The notes: a model not told the origin generated them from the letters alone. A DNA stretch of 64,000 nucleotides from Talpa occidentalis (GCF_014898055.3 NW_023601212.1:45682329-45746328); one strand, 5' to 3'; numbered from the stretch's first letter, positions 10,497 through 22,305 are shown. Numbers and translations are program-made.

Positions 10497-11165
10497 CACA
10501 TAATGCAACACACAGAGAGATACCTACAACACAGAACAAGGTCTGTGCACACCCACCACACACTACTCGCTGCTCTCAAGCCCAGCCTTCGAAGGGCTGC
10601 TTCTGGCCCACAGTCCTCCTGCTTTGCTCCCCCAGGCCCTGTTCCCCACAGAGGGCCAGTGAGGTGCCCGTGTCCAGGGTTAGCTACTCTTGCTTCCAAG
10701 TCCTGCCCTTCTGTCTATTCAGCATCCTGCTCTGTCCCCACACTGGGGCCTCAGGGCACGAGGTGAGTGTGGAGGGGGCATCAACAATACCTGGGCAAAG
10801 GGTCTTGGTTCCATGAGCCCCCCCCACTCCTTGCTGCCCCCTCCGCCCACCCTCAAAGCAGGGTTTCCCCTCCCAGCCCCTTGACCCAGCTCAGCCTCAC
10901 CCCACTGACAGAGCCAGACAGACACCCAGCTCCTAGGGGTCAGGGTGAGCCAGAGAAGGGCTGAGGGCCTCATGGCAGAGATAGGTTCTCCCAGGAAGGC
11001 CAAGGAGGACTGCCTGGCGGAGGGGGATTGAGAGCTGGGGTTTGCAGGATACACCGGAGTTCCCCAGGGGCCGAGAGGAGGGACTCTAGTCTCTAGTTAC
11101 ACCTGCAACTTCCTCTAGTGCAGTCTAGCTCTCAGCACACCAACACAAGAGATCACCAAGTTGTC
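10497..11165. other. Unassigned GC-rich sequence
   Basis: CA-rich sequence to about 10560, then C-rich sequence with no recognised gene or repeat. Confidence 0.35.
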
Positions 11166-11640
11166 ATCTGCTTTTTTATTATTGTGGTGAAATGCACTTG
11201 ACATAAAATTCACCACCCTAGCCATCTTTAAGTGCCCAGTTCTGCGTCAGTAAGCCCATTCATGCTGCCACACAGCCATAGGTGCCCGCTCTCCAGAACT
11301 TCCTCATCTTCCCAAACTGAAAAATGTCCCCATTAAACACTAAGCCCACCCCCTCCCCCAGCCCCCATCCTCCTACTTTCTGTCTCTGTGAATTTGGCTC
11401 CTCCAAGCCCCTCATATAAGTGGACCAGGCAGTATTTGTCCTTTGGGGTCTGGCTTAATTCACTCAGCACAATGTCCTCAAGGTTTGCCCATGGCATAGC
11501 CTGTGTCAGAATTTCTACTTTTTTTAAGGTTCAATAATATTCCACTGTGTGTATAGACCACATTTTGCTTATCCATTCATCTGCCATATTTCTATTTTCA
11601 GTAGAAATAGAATTTCCTTGCAACTGCCATACTATCAACT
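11166..11640 (-). repeat. L1M 3'-end, antisense
   Basis: 'tattattgtggtgaaatgca', 'ccagaacttcctcatcttcc', 'ctttctgtctctgtgaattt', 'aataatattccactgtgtgt' and 'ttatccattcatctgcc' occur in L1 antisense order. It contains the probable donor of the 35-bp copy at 10462-10496. Confidence 0.85.
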
Positions 11641-11793
11641 GTTTGCTTTTAAATCCAGAGTATTTTTCAATTATCTCATCTAGGACCAAACAGCCCTCCC
11701 TGTACCCCACTCCATCTGACAAAGGGGGCTCACCCTCAGCTGAGCCCTTCAGTTGTTTCATTCATCTTCAGAGACATTCCAAGAAGCACAGAT

Positions 11794-12050
11794 GGGGCCT
11801 CTCTGGTGCAGGGGGTTGAGAGCAGCACTGTGAAGCTGTCCACTGGCCTTTGCAGTGCGAGTTCGATCCCCAGCCTGCTGGGAGCAACCCACATGTCGCG
11901 GCAAGCCTCTTTTCTTGCCCGCTGCTCCCCTCCTCAGCGTATTTCAATACATCTGCCTGTTCTGCTCCCCACTCTCTCTAGTGAATCTTCTCATCCCCCG
12001 CGACTCTGGCCTGTACCTCACTTCTAAAAAAAATCATTAAAAAAAAAAAA
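11794..12050 (+). repeat. tRNA-derived SINE, older subfamily (copy 5)
   Basis: Head GGGGCCTCTCTGGTGCAGGG, B box AGTTCGATCCCC, then the conserved body and a 3' A-rich tail. The imperfect duplication is AGCACAGATG at 11785-11794 and AGCATGGATG near 12050-12059. Confidence 0.88.
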
Positions 12051-12640
12051 GCATGGATGCTGTGAAGCCCACTCAACAGGAGACAGCTGGGGAAGGTTGG
12101 AGGAGCAGGTTGTGTCCCCTCTGTGGGGGACACAGGGACAGGTTGGGGAGCAGAAGTGATGTGCCATGGGCTGGTGTGGCCCACTCCTGAGACAACACAC
12201 TGAGAGCCCCCAAAGCCCACAGTTTCTGCCCAGTAGCCCCCCATCATGCCACTAGTCTGGAAGGGAGGAGCTGCAAGTCCAGGTCCAGCAGAAGGGGACA
12301 GGCGGCCCTGAGCACTCAGCCCAAGAGCCAGGCAGACCTGGACGGCCACGGGCGCCCGAGCCTCACTCACCATCTGGGGAATGGGCTCAAATGGTCCCTG
12401 CTCTCAGGGAGGATTCCACAGGGGGACTTGAGGGCAGTGTGCGGGAAGAGCTCTGAAACACACCTAGACTACCGGGGCTACGTAGTCATCATGACAGCAG
12501 GCTCTGGACCCACCTGGCTCTGGGTGGAGTGAGGGAGACAATCCCCCCCCATAGCCAAGAAAATGAGAGAACAGATTACTCAAGGTTCTCGGTTTTAAAT
12601 TTAAAATACCACCCAGAAATCACACCCAAAAATCTGCTGT
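12051..12640. other. Unassigned sequence
   Basis: No gene or repeat recognised. The minus-strand frame at 11978-12373 begins inside the SINE and has no domain. Confidence 0.35.
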
Positions 12641-13110
12641 GAATTTTTTGAATGTTTTTTCTGTTAAGGTGAAATCCACATAACATAAAATGAACCATTT
12701 TAAAGTATGCAATTCAGTGGCATTTAAGGCATTCACAAGTTGTGCAATCACCACCAGCTCTATTTTAGAATATTCCATCACCCCAAAAGGAAACACAGTC
12801 CCCATGAGCAATCACTCCGCATGCCCTCTCTAGCCCCTGACAACCATTTATCTGCTTTCTGTCTGGACTGGCCTGCTCTGGACATTTCATATAAGGATGA
12901 CACCCCGTCTGGCCTCTCACTCAGCAAGTTTTCAGTTCATCCACGTTGGAGCATGTGTCAGGATTTTACTCCTTTTCATGGCTGAGTGATACTCCACTGT
13001 GTGGACAGATCACACCTGTCTATCTTTTCACCAATTTATGGAGACCATGAACCACGCAACTGTGAATAACCACATGTGTGTGTCTGTTTGAGGCCTTGTG
13101 CCACGTTGGT
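12641..13110 (-). repeat. L1M 3'-end, antisense
   Basis: 'acataacataaaatgaacca', 'ttcagtggcatttaaggcat', 'ttccatcaccccaaaaggaa', 'ggctgagtgatactccactg' and 'tgtgtctgtttgaggccttg' follow the L1 antisense layout. Confidence 0.85.
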
Positions 13111-14639
13111 GTCCTCTGACCAGGAGAACAGAGTAGCTCAGGGCCCATGGAGGCAACGCTGATTCACTAAACCAAGTTCCGCATCTTGAAAAACGTGAAA
13201 GAAGCAACCCAAACCAATGATTTCGTCACCTCTCCCCCATCAACCCTCCTTCTTGTGTGGCACAAAAGCCCATTATTGAGCCATCAAGGTGGGGGCAGGG
13301 CAAGCAGGTGGGGGCTGGGTCCTCCTGGGTGAACAGTCCTGGGGCCCTGGCATCCTGGCTTGTATTGGTCCCTCTCTCAGGGCAGCAAGGGGGTGGACAC
13401 CTTCCCGAAGCCACACAGAAAGACAGAAACAAGGCCAGCAAGCCAATCTCAGGTCCCAGCTGGAACCCTGAGGATCATCTCTGACCCTTGCCCCTTCCCT
13501 CCCAACGTTGGCTGCCAGGGCCTCTGTAACTGTCCAGCTGCCACCAGAGAGCTAATAAGGCAGAAGAGAAAGGTCCTTTTTGGGAATCACAATGTGGATT
13601 AAAAGAATGAGATTTCATTTCAGAATATGAGTTTTGTAAGGCAATTTAGGTATAATGACTTAGCAGGATACAGGAAGGTAAGAAAATTTATACCATTTAT
13701 ACCAAATTAAGGGTGTTGTTACTCATGCAGGCAAATAAATGTCATTTCAGAACCACCTGCCAAAATAAACTTATTTTCTAGAAATTTTTTTTCTTGTAAG
13801 CCATTTCCTGTAACTTAAAATGTATGTGCACTTATATACATGCATATGCAAATATGCACACACAGATATAACATATTATATATAGTTAATTTCACTATTC
13901 GAAGTACAATAAAATCAATTTTTAATTTTTTTTTAATTCCCCAGGTCCTAGGGTTATGACTGAGAGGAGCTGAGGTCATGGTCAGCCAATACAAGAGAAA
14001 GAGTTAAATTCCACAGCACTGAATCCTCTCAGAATCTTGGTTTTCCACTCATGAGAAGGGGAGAGGGGCATTTTGACTCTATGCATTTCCACACACTGTC
14101 CTCTCAGCCTGGTCATCCCCTCTACCTGTCTGCCCAGTGAGCTCCTACATATCCACTAAACCCCAGCTGTGATAGCCCTCCTCCAGTCATCCTCCTGAGA
14201 TAGACAACTGGATTCCTCCACCTCCACACTCCCCCCAGCCAAGCCCTGATACTGCAGAACTGAGGGCATTTAGGCCCAGCTCTCTCTGCATTCCCTGGAT
14301 TGGAGGTTCCTTTAGGCCTAGGCTTGGAGGAGGAGCAGTAGTGGAGGTGTTGAATGAAAATGGAGACACCATTATTCCCACTTGAATGATGCAGGTGACT
14401 CTGAGGGGGACACACAGGCTTTTAACCCCAGCACCACAACTCAACTCTGGGGCAGTTGGACTCCCCATACAGTAATACAGTGCTCCTTCCCAAAACTCAT
14501 GTTAACTGAATGACTCCCACCCCCCACATGCCACTCTCCCTGACCCCTCCTGGGTCCCGTAGCCTCCCTCCCTGGGCCAGAACAGCCTGTCTCCTGAGGG
14601 GGGGTTGTCCTCTTGGCAGCCCTGGGGTCACAGATAAGG
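13111..14639. other. Unassigned single-copy sequence, AT-rich at 13610-13930
   Basis: No repeat recognised except short A/T-rich runs. 13610-13930 is markedly AT-rich next to GC-richer flanks and holds repeated CATATGCA-type motifs near 13840. No coding exon is supported. Confidence 0.35.
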
Positions 14640-14900
14640 CCATTGCACCCGCTATCGGCAGGAAACATCTTGGCAGGACAGGAAGCCATGACACTGGCCA
14701 GCCGCACCCTCGCCTGCGTCAGCCTATCCGAAGCCAGATATTTTGGGAGCCACTATATAAATCCCGACTCAGCTCCCGGTTGTTCCTGGGGTAAGATTTG
14801 TGCTTCATACTCCTGGGTGGCTCCCACCCTCCGCACTGCTGGGAGGCAGCACCTGCAAGCTCAGAGCAGGAGAGCAACAGGCAGACGCCGTCCAGGCCAG
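14640..14900 (+). promoter_or_regulatory. Candidate TATA-box promoter
   Basis: TATATAAA lies at 14754-14761 in the context CCACTATATAAATCCC. A GTAAGA donor-like hexamer lies at 14791-14796, just after the expected start region (about 14785). Upstream are TGCGTCAG (AP-1/CRE-like, 14715-14722) and an AGGAAG (ETS-like) near 14681. The segment is GC-richer than its surroundings and is not a recognised repeat. No following coding exon was identified, so promoter activity is inference. Confidence 0.3.
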
Positions 14901-14929
14901 CTCTGGGTGGGCTGACTCCCGCGTGATTC

Positions 14930-15003
14930 TCGGGCAGCCTCTCACTTGCTAAACTACCCTGGGCAAGTGACTGCACCTCTCTATGTCTCAGTTTCCTCCT
15001 CCC
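14930..15003. repeat. MIR fragment
   Basis: 'ctgggcaagtgactgcacct' followed by 'atgtctcagtttcctcctc' is the MIR layout. Confidence 0.75.
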
Positions 15004-15364
15004 CATCCCGCCCCTGGTCTGGCTTCAGGAGACACAGATTTGACTCCAAACACACCCATGGGTCCCAGAGCCTTCACTGAAGCTTCTGTGCCTGATATGA
15101 CCCTGCTGACCCCTGGGGGTCAACTTGCCCTCCACCCTGGTCAGAGCCCAGGAATCTGCACTGTAAGACTGCCTCATGATAAGATCCTTCTACAAGCTTG
15201 AGTTTCTCAAGTTCAAGCTCAAGGACATGCAACTGGTCCAGTCCCTATACCCCCAGATCCTTTTAGAACTCCTCACCGCCTTCAACCCAAAAACCCCTTG
15301 TTTCGACACAAGCACTCAGTCAGCCCCTGCTCAAGTGCTGGGTCAGAGAGACAAATTCTAATGA
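15004..15364. other. Unassigned sequence
   Basis: No gene or repeat recognised. Confidence 0.35.
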
Positions 15365-15460
15365 TGGGACTGTAATTATTCTCATTCAACAAAGGAGGGT
15401 ATTGAGGTCCAGAGAGGGACATCAACTTGCCTGAGGCTACACAGCAAACTGGAGGCAGGG
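15365..15460. repeat. MIR fragment
   Basis: 'attgaggtccagagagggac', 'cttgcctgaggctacacagc' and 'actggaggcagggct' are in MIR order. Confidence 0.75.
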
Positions 15461-16000
15461 CTATATCACAGCTCAGGTAGAGGGTCTTCTCCCACTCCCC
15501 GTGCTCCCCAACAGGAGTCTCCGAGTGGTTGAATGTGGATCCAGAGGTCACAAAGCAAACAGTTGAAGGGGTTGTGATTCAGGGTCTGCCGGCTCCCCCA
15601 CCCCCACCACTGTTCTGCTCAGAACAGAGCCCAACAACTAGGCTTGGGTGCTGACTAACATATGTATTTCTCCTAATACCAGTAAAAGTGAAACGCAGAA
15701 GTGAAATAAAAATACTCAAGAGCTCACTGGGGCTCAGAGTCCTCTACTGCTGTCAACCCTATGGCCCGTTCCTGGTCAGAGCTGGGGGCAGGGCAGCAAG
15801 CCAGGAGAGGAGACCAAGCGTGACTATGTAAAGTGGCCACCCAGCACCTGTAGGCCTCTGCCAGTGCAGGTAGTGGAGCGTGCCTAGTGGCCCCCACCCC
15901 GGGCAGCTGCAGGCGACGAGAAAGAACAGCCATACCAGATATAGCCTGACCTGAACTCCACCCAAGGCTGGCACTCTGAGCCTGGCCTGTGCCTGAAAAG
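15461..16000. other. Unassigned sequence
   Basis: No gene or repeat recognised. The minus-strand frame at 15724-16014 has no domain. Confidence 0.35.
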
Positions 16001-16070
16001 CCAGTTTTGGCCAAATGACCTTGGGCAGGTCACTGTCCAGTGCTGGACTTTGATTTTCTCCCTACTCACC
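16001..16070. repeat. MIR fragment
   Basis: 'aaatgaccttgggcaggtca' followed by 'tttgattttctccctactc' matches the MIR layout. Confidence 0.65.
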
Positions 16071-16225
16071 CAAAGTTCTCAGTGTTGTTACCTGCCCCCC
16101 CTACAGTCTTCCCCACCCACTTTTGCAAGACTACCCCATTCTGGTCAGTCTGTAGTTCAATTTGTTGGCAAGGGGCCATCAGGCCAGCATCTCTGGCTTG
16201 ACAGGAGGCCCACTACAATTTGAGC

Positions 16226-16262
16226 GTGCGCACACACACACAAACACACACACACACACAAA
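16226..16262. repeat. (CA)n microsatellite
   Basis: A CA run with single G and A interruptions (gcgcacacac ... caaacacac). Confidence 0.9.
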
Positions 16263-16610
16263 TATATCAAGGTAGTCTTCCCTGATCCCTCTGCCATCTG
16301 TCTGCCCATCCCAAAGTGGCAAGGGAGCTGCCTGCCTACTCTGACCAGCCCCGAAATGAGAAGGGAATCACCCCCGCCCCCATTCTGGAGACAAGACCTC
16401 TATTAACACAACCTATCAGCCCACAGCTTACTGGGCAGGCAGAGGGTCCCTCGTGTAATCATTAATCATCAGTTCAAAACACTGAATCCACAAGGGAGCT
16501 TTGGTGGGAGAGAGCAGGGAATGTTCTGTCAGAACTGCAAGCAACATGTGGAGCCTGGCCTGATTCTCTCCTGGGCTTCTTTCTTTGCAGCCCCAGCCCC
16601 TGGAGAGTGG
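16263..16610. other. Unassigned sequence with a homeodomain-type motif cluster
   Basis: 'gtaatcattaatcatcag' at about 16455-16472 contains overlapping ATTA and TGATTA-like sites. No gene recognised. A possible regulatory element, by inference only. Confidence 0.3.
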
Positions 16611-16619
16611 GATGGATCA

Positions 16620-16705
16620 TTGTGTCCAAGAATCAGCCAGGATTCCAGGGTTTGAATCCTGGGCTAGATGGTCTCAGCTTCCTCATCAGTAAAATGGGGA
16701 TCCAC
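16620..16705. repeat. MIR fragment
   Basis: 'tttgaatcctgggctagatg' followed by 'cagcttcctcatcagtaaaa' and 'tgggga' is the MIR layout. Confidence 0.65.
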
Positions 16706-18095
16706 AGGGAAAGTTAAAGCTGTCCTTTCCAGCTCCAATACAGGTTTTCTGGGACTCTAGTCTGAAGGCACCAGGCCAGTCCAGGGGGCTCGTTCATCAT
16801 TGGTGGGACTTCAGATGCAGCTTTTCTGGGCACTCCAAAACCAAGGAGGAAATCCTTTGCTCATGGGGTAGCACCCCCCTCAGCCAGCATCAAGAGAAAC
16901 TGCAGAAAGGGCCAAAGGTAGGTGTTTTTAAAAGAAGAAATGTCCCAGTAATGCAAATTGAGGTCTGTGGAGGCGAAAGCAAAGCAGGAAACAGCGAGAG
17001 CTACTGAAGAGAGGAGTGTGAAAGGACACACACCTCGTGCAGACAGCCAGTGCTCTTCACCATAAAGCCCCTCCTTATTGAAGCTGTGGGATCCCATCAT
17101 ACTCCTGCCGTCACCCCACTGCACCCATTTCACCCAGCCTCTCTGCAGTCCCTTTATTTCTTCAGCATTTTCCCTCTGCCCCCCACCATCTGGAGGGTAA
17201 GACCTCATGGCTGACTTGCAATCAAATTTCCAGCCACCCCCCCACCAACACCCCGATCCTGGCACCCAGAGTTGTGGTGTTTAGTAAATATTTGTTGCCT
17301 GAATAGGGGGTGGCAGGGCCTCCCCACCCCCATTTTATCTCAGAAGAGGCTCTTATCAGCCCGAGTTCAGCACTAAGTCAGCAGCTCCAACCCAGCCTGG
17401 TCACCAGTCACTACAATGAGTCCAGATTTCCTCAGCTGAACTACACACCCAGGGTGACATGTGTTATGGAAGTCCCAAGGGGTAACCCATGGCATACCAA
17501 AAGCTGGGGATACATGAAGTGCTTGGGAGATGGTCACCATCACACCCCTGCCCCTGCCTTGCACCCCGCTGTCCCCAGTATGGGGCTCCTATTTGTACAT
17601 ACCCCCTCCGCCCAGGGGCGGACAGGGCAAAGGCTAGGGACTGGCAGGCTCCCCACCTTGGGTTCTTTCTAAGAAGCTAGTGGTGATAACATTCTCCCAA
17701 AACAGGAACCAGCGGGTTGGGCCCTATGTGGCAAGCTGCCCCCATTCACTGCCCCAACCCCATAGCCGGCTTCAGGGCCCACTGGGCACAGCCTGGAAAG
17801 ATTTTTATGTAAAAGTGGCCAATGCAAATTTAGGGGCTCAGAGACCACGAAAGGCCCCACTTCCCCCTTTACCATCCTGGCCTGGGTGGCAGCCACCTAG
17901 GCAGAACAGGGGCAGGACCGGTGGTCAACAGCGCCGCCCCCCCCTAGCCACTGGGCTGACTTCCAGCACCCAGCCTGTTCACAACTGCTCTGAGGGTCCT
18001 GGACCCTAAATCTGCCCTGGTCGGTTGGCCAGAGGCGGGGGAGAGACAGTATTGTGGCCCCTCGAAGTCTGTGCTTTAGAGGGGAACACAGTGGC
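16706..18095. other. Unassigned single-copy sequence
   Basis: No gene or repeat recognised. It contains an octamer motif ATGCAAAT at 17822-17829 that overlaps a CCAAT pentamer at 17819-17823, and GATA-type motifs (TTATC) near 17336 and 17353. The frames at 16861-17265 (minus) and 17310-17672 lack domains. Confidence 0.35.
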
Positions 18096-18805
18096 TAGTT
18101 CTGATTTATTTTTAAATTGTGATTAAATTAACACTGACTAAAAACTCACCCATTTTAAAGTGTATGATTCTACGAGATTTAGTACATTCACAAGGTTGTG
18201 CAGCCATCACTTTGATCTAGTTCCAGAACATTCCACCCCAAAAGGAGACCCTCGATCCCCATGAGCAGTCATTCCCTTCCTCCCCAGTCACGTCCCCCAG
18301 CCTCTGACAGCCACTCATCACCCTCCTGTCTGCATCTGCCTGTTTTGGATGTTTCATATCAATCGGCCTCACACTGTGTGGCCCTTTGTGTCTGGTATCT
18401 CACTTAGCATCATGTTTCAGGATCCTCATTGTAACATGTGTCGGGGCTTCACTCCTTTTCATGGTCGAGTAATACTCCACTGTGTGGACCGACCACATTA
18501 TGTTCACCTTTCATCAGCTGATGGACACTTGGGTTGTTTCCACTTTTTGGTGACTGTGACTAGTGGGTATGGACATAGCGGACATGCTTTTGTGGGGATG
18601 AAGGTTTTCGCCTCTCTTGGGTCTATTGTACACCCAGGACTGAATTGCTGGGTCATGTGCTAGCTTCAAATTCAGTCCCACAGCGAGTGAACCATCTGAC
18701 ACTCTTTCTGACAATTCAGGAGGGTCCAGCTTCTCCACATCCTCAGCAGTATGTGCTCATTTTGTCTTTTTTGATGACAGCTATCTTTGCCGGTGTGAAG
18801 TGGAA
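18096..18805 (-). repeat. L1M 3'-end, antisense
   Basis: 'cattttaaagtgtatgattc', 'agttccagaacattccaccc', 'catggtcgagtaatactcca', 'ttgggttgtttccacttttt' and 'acccaggactgaattgctgg' are in order. This is one of the longer antisense L1 3' ends in the window. Confidence 0.88.
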
Positions 18806-18811
18806 GCCCCT

Positions 18812-18900
18812 GTTTTACAGACAGGGAAACTAAGACTCAGAGAGAGGAGCCCACTTGCCCAGCATGAAAATTCAGCTGCTCAAACTCAAAGGCAGGGAGG
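18812..18900. repeat. MIR fragment
   Basis: 'ttttacagacagggaaacta' followed by 'agactcagagagaggagccc' and 'acttgcccag' is the MIR layout. Confidence 0.75.
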
Positions 18901-19255
18901 TGTGTGGGAGGATCAGCGGGAGACAGGGCAGACTTGCTCCAGGGAATTCTCGCCAAATAGGAATCAGACACCGGGCTGGGACGTTTCAGGCAGGATCTTG
19001 TCCCACTCACCTTTCTTTCAAAAGTCCGAGATCCCCATAGACCTTCCTCCAGGGACCTAAACAGAACTCCTGTCACACCCCTTATGACCAGGTGCTCACT
19101 ATGTACAGAGCAGACTGTTGGGACCCTCACCCCAGTTCCCCGGGTTAGAAGACTTTCTCAGCTGGAGTTTCAACCCTCTTCTGGCCCCACCTGCAGGGTC
19201 AGCCTCACAGAGCTCCATAGACACCACCAGCCCTAATGCAAGCCCTCCCTGGCTT
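18901..19255. other. Unassigned sequence
   Basis: No gene or repeat recognised. Confidence 0.35.
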
Positions 19256-19550
19256 CACAATGGGGTCTCCGATTCATAAAACACATATGCTTTTTAAACA
19301 GTCAAGTAATTATATGCAATGTGGGATCTTGGAACAGAAGAAGACCATCCGTGGAAAAGCTGGGGACATTTGAATAAAGACTGGTGCTCAGTTAGTAACA
19401 GAAATGCACCAGTGTTTGTTCCTTCCATCTGACAAAGATACCATGAAAATGTAAAATGTGGGTGGGGGAGGGGTTGCTGCACAGGGCTCCCAGTACCATT
19501 TGTGTGACTTGCCTGAAAGCCTAAGATTATTCCAAAATAAAGGCTTACAG
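19256..19550 (+). repeat. Old L1 3'-end fragment, sense (tentative)
   Basis: 'gggacatttgaataaagact' followed by 'ccatctgacaaagatacc' and 'gattattccaaaataaaggc' resembles old L1 3' ends. Diverged and tentative. Confidence 0.4.
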
Positions 19551-19935
19551 AGCTAGCTGGACATGAACACACCTCAACTCCCAAAACCCACAGGGTCAGG
19601 AAGAGATAAAAGGAATAATCTCAGAACAAGAGGGCCTGAGAAGGCCTGGGGACCCTGGCAACTTCCCTCTCCTTATAGTCCTCATGGCTCTGCCCTGCCT
19701 TAACCCAAGCCTGTGTGACTCTGCCAGGGAGAAAACCCTTCAAGCCCCATCTCCAGTGTTGGCTAATAGAGGTCCCTGCTGAGCTCCCCCAACCTGAATC
19801 CACCCTCTCCCCCAAGATATACCCCCATTGGATGCTAGATCCATGTCTACAACTATTTATTATCTGGCTGTGGCTGCCCCAGCCTAGGGGTACAGCAGTG
19901 CTCAAGACCAACAAGAACTCCTGCCAATGGGAAGA
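19551..19935. other. Unassigned sequence
   Basis: No gene or repeat recognised. The minus-strand frame at 19621-19938 lacks a domain. Confidence 0.35.
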
Positions 19936-20245
19936 CAAACAATAAACTTATAAACGTGCAAAATATCATCTGATAAAATCTTTGTGGAACAGAAGAACGA
20001 CTTAGGATGAGGAGGTGGGTCGGACTAGGAGGGTTATTTTAGCTGGGTAAGTCAAGGAAGGTCTCCTTACTTTAGCAGGATCTGTAGGAAGGAAGCCAAG
20101 GTTCTCAGCAGAGGAAACAACCAGTGCAAAGGCCCTGAGGCGGGACCATGAGTGGTGTGATTGTGGAAGAGGGGGAGCCACAGGGGAGTTGAGCTAGATC
20201 AGAAGGCCTTGTGGGCCTCAAGAAGGAGCTCTGATTTTATCCCAA
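19936..20245 (+). repeat. Interspersed repeat of uncertain family (copy 1)
   Basis: 'gtcaaggaaggtctccttac', 'accagtgcaaaggccctgag', 'aaggccttgtgggcctcaag' and 'gctctgattttatcccaa' form a layout I know as a common mammalian repeat but cannot name with certainty. A related copy lies at 25930-26280. Confidence 0.5.
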
Positions 20246-20945
20246 ATGTGAACACACCCAGAATAGGCCCCAGCAAGCCAAAGCCACCCCAAAAATATTT
20301 ATTAAAAGTGAACAACCATACTGCAGACCTGGTCTTTGGCACTTCAGCGCCTTTGTACCTGTCTTTGTACGCCCCAGGGCACAGGGAATTTGGGCTTGTG
20401 TGTGCCTTCCTGAGGATGTGTGAACAGTGTGAAACTGCGGGGAACAGCTTGGGTACATTCCGGAACAAAGGTGTTGTCTCTATAGGGCAGAGCTGAGTTC
20501 GCTTCTCCTGGCCCAAATTCTTGGTCAACAACTGCCTTCCTCAAGCCTGGACCCAGGAAGGCTGAGCTGTGCCCCACATACTGCCCCTTCTCAGAGACTT
20601 GAATTTGTGACAGAGAAGAGGCCGCCATCCTGACAGAGAGTATTGAGCCACTGTTACTCCCTGCCAGCCCCCAGACAGTCATGCATAACCCATACCAGGC
20701 CTGACAGGGGTTCCTTCTACTACTTCAGATGCCTGTCAAAACAGTGTTTTGGGGATCCAAGTAAATGCCCCTTTGGCCAAACCAGGCCCAGCAAATGGGG
20801 CAGGACAGACTGCACCTCAGTTTTTCTACCTGTGAACTGGAAAGAAAAAACCCCACCAGGCACAACACGAACCCGCCACCTTCCCCAAGCGCTGGGCCCG
20901 CCTCCCTTGCATTCCTCAAATGTCCCTTGCTGCCCTGCACTCCTG
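20246..20945. other. Unassigned single-copy sequence
   Basis: No repeat recognised. Frames on both strands (20161-20496, 20643-21104, 20720-21037 minus) lack domains. It precedes the motif-dense segment at 20950. Confidence 0.35.
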
Positions 20946-20949
20946 ACCA

Positions 20950-21262
20950 CGAGTGGGCCCGGGCACTGTTTTTGCTGTTTTGATCTCTCGCTGCTTGGTC
21001 GACCTGGCGCCACAAGTTTGGTGGCTGTGAAAACCACAGTTCAGGGGCTGTTATCTGCTATCAGCGGCGGGCCCAGCGTGGTTTTGGGGCCCCTCCGTGC
21101 ATGAGCTTCTCAGAAGAGCCGGCCCATGTCATCACAGGAGATTTGGCACAAAACACCAGGGTTATCAGGCCCCCTCATCAAGATCCTGGCTGATTAGAGT
21201 CTTCAACGCTCCCAATAACTTGTTTACGGGTCTTATTTTTAAGATTTTTTGGCCCAATGCCT
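20950..21262. promoter_or_regulatory. Candidate enhancer, transcription-factor motif cluster
   Basis: A non-repeat segment that packs known motifs: a RUNX core AACCACA at 21032-21038, paired GATA sites TTATCT (21051-21056) and TATCAG (21059-21064), a further GTTATCAGG near 21171-21179, CCAAT at 21212-21216 and a forkhead core TGTTTAC at 21221-21227. It also holds several CpGs. The RUNX-GATA-GATA spacing is tight (about 25 bp). Enhancer function is inference. Cross-species alignment would decide it. Confidence 0.35.
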
Positions 21263-21324
21263 CCTGGTCTTACAGCCTAGGAAAGGGTCAGGCTGGGGAG
21301 AGGGGAGGCAGGGCCAGGCTTTGA

Positions 21325-21480
21325 ACTGAGGATGGGGTTCAAGTCCCAGCTCTGCCCTGGCCTGTGACAGGCACACACCTTGTCCACCTTCATCTGTGAA
21401 ATGGGCACAGTGCTGTCACTTGCCCCATGGAGGGGATAGGATGAGGATAATTAATGTGAGACCATTTGCTACGGGCAAGA
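21325..21480. repeat. MIR fragment
   Basis: 'ttcaagtcccagctctgccc' followed by 'ccttcatctgtgaaatgggc' is the MIR layout. Confidence 0.8.
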
Positions 21481-21499
21481 ACAAGAAACCCCAAGTAGA

Positions 21500-21780
21500 G
21501 ACAAGCAGGAGGGAGCTGGATTGGCAGCATCATGGAAAACTCGGGAAATCAGAGAGATGCAAGTAGTGGCTTAAGGCTGGGGGACCAGGGAGGTGATAGG
21601 CAAAGTTTCAGGGCTTCTTCCAGAGCTGGGGCAAATGTTCCAAAAAGCACCATGGTGATGGTAGCACAACTGTGATGGTACTAAAAACCATGGACTTGGG
21701 CACTTTACCTGGGTGAATGATACAAGGGTGACTTTCTAGCTCAGCAGCATCTAACATCTAACATCTAACAAAGGAGGCCT
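21500..21780 (+). repeat. Old L1 3'-end fragment, sense (tentative)
   Basis: 'ggtgatggtagcacaactgt' followed by 'ccatggacttgggcacttta' and 'cctgggtgaatgatac' resembles the extreme 3' end of L1. A triple tandem of 'catctaa' follows near 21748-21770. Confidence 0.45.
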
Positions 21781-22305
21781 TTCCTCCTGTGAGCTAGAAG
21801 GTACAAGTGGCAACTCCAAGACACCTGTGAGGAGATGTATTGGTGGGGAGCTGAAGGAGAGAGGGAGTGAACACCTCGTCACTCAGAGACCAGGAGAACC
21901 TCCACTGGGAACCCCGAGCGCCCCCAGCTGTCCTCTCCCTCCCACACTAGGACAGGCGCCAGGAGCTGGCTCTCAGATGTGCCATCAAGCACCACCGCCC
22001 ACGATGCCTGGCTGGCCTAGGGTTTCTGTGAATTTGCTACCTGTCTACCTGCTAAGCCACTTCCTCCACGGGCTGTCTGTCTGCTTGACTGCTATGCTCT
22101 GCCTTCCTCCGGCACCCTGCCTGGTCAGTCCGTGAGGCAGGACTACCCACAGGGAATTGGAACAGGGATGGAGGGAGGCCTCTCATGCTCGACAGAGGAG
22201 TCCAGAGGCAGAGCTAGCCTTGCCACTCACCCTCTGGAAGACCTCCTGGATGCCTGAGCCAGTTTCTCAGCAAAGGGACTGAGACAGCCAACTACAAGGG
22301 AAGGC
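21781..22305. other. Unassigned sequence
   Basis: No gene or repeat recognised. Confidence 0.35.

Noticed and set aside
10295..10560. Possible CRISPR-like or satellite array of CA-rich units
   Set aside because: Units are irregular with no fixed spacers, and the context is mammalian. It is a degenerate simple repeat.
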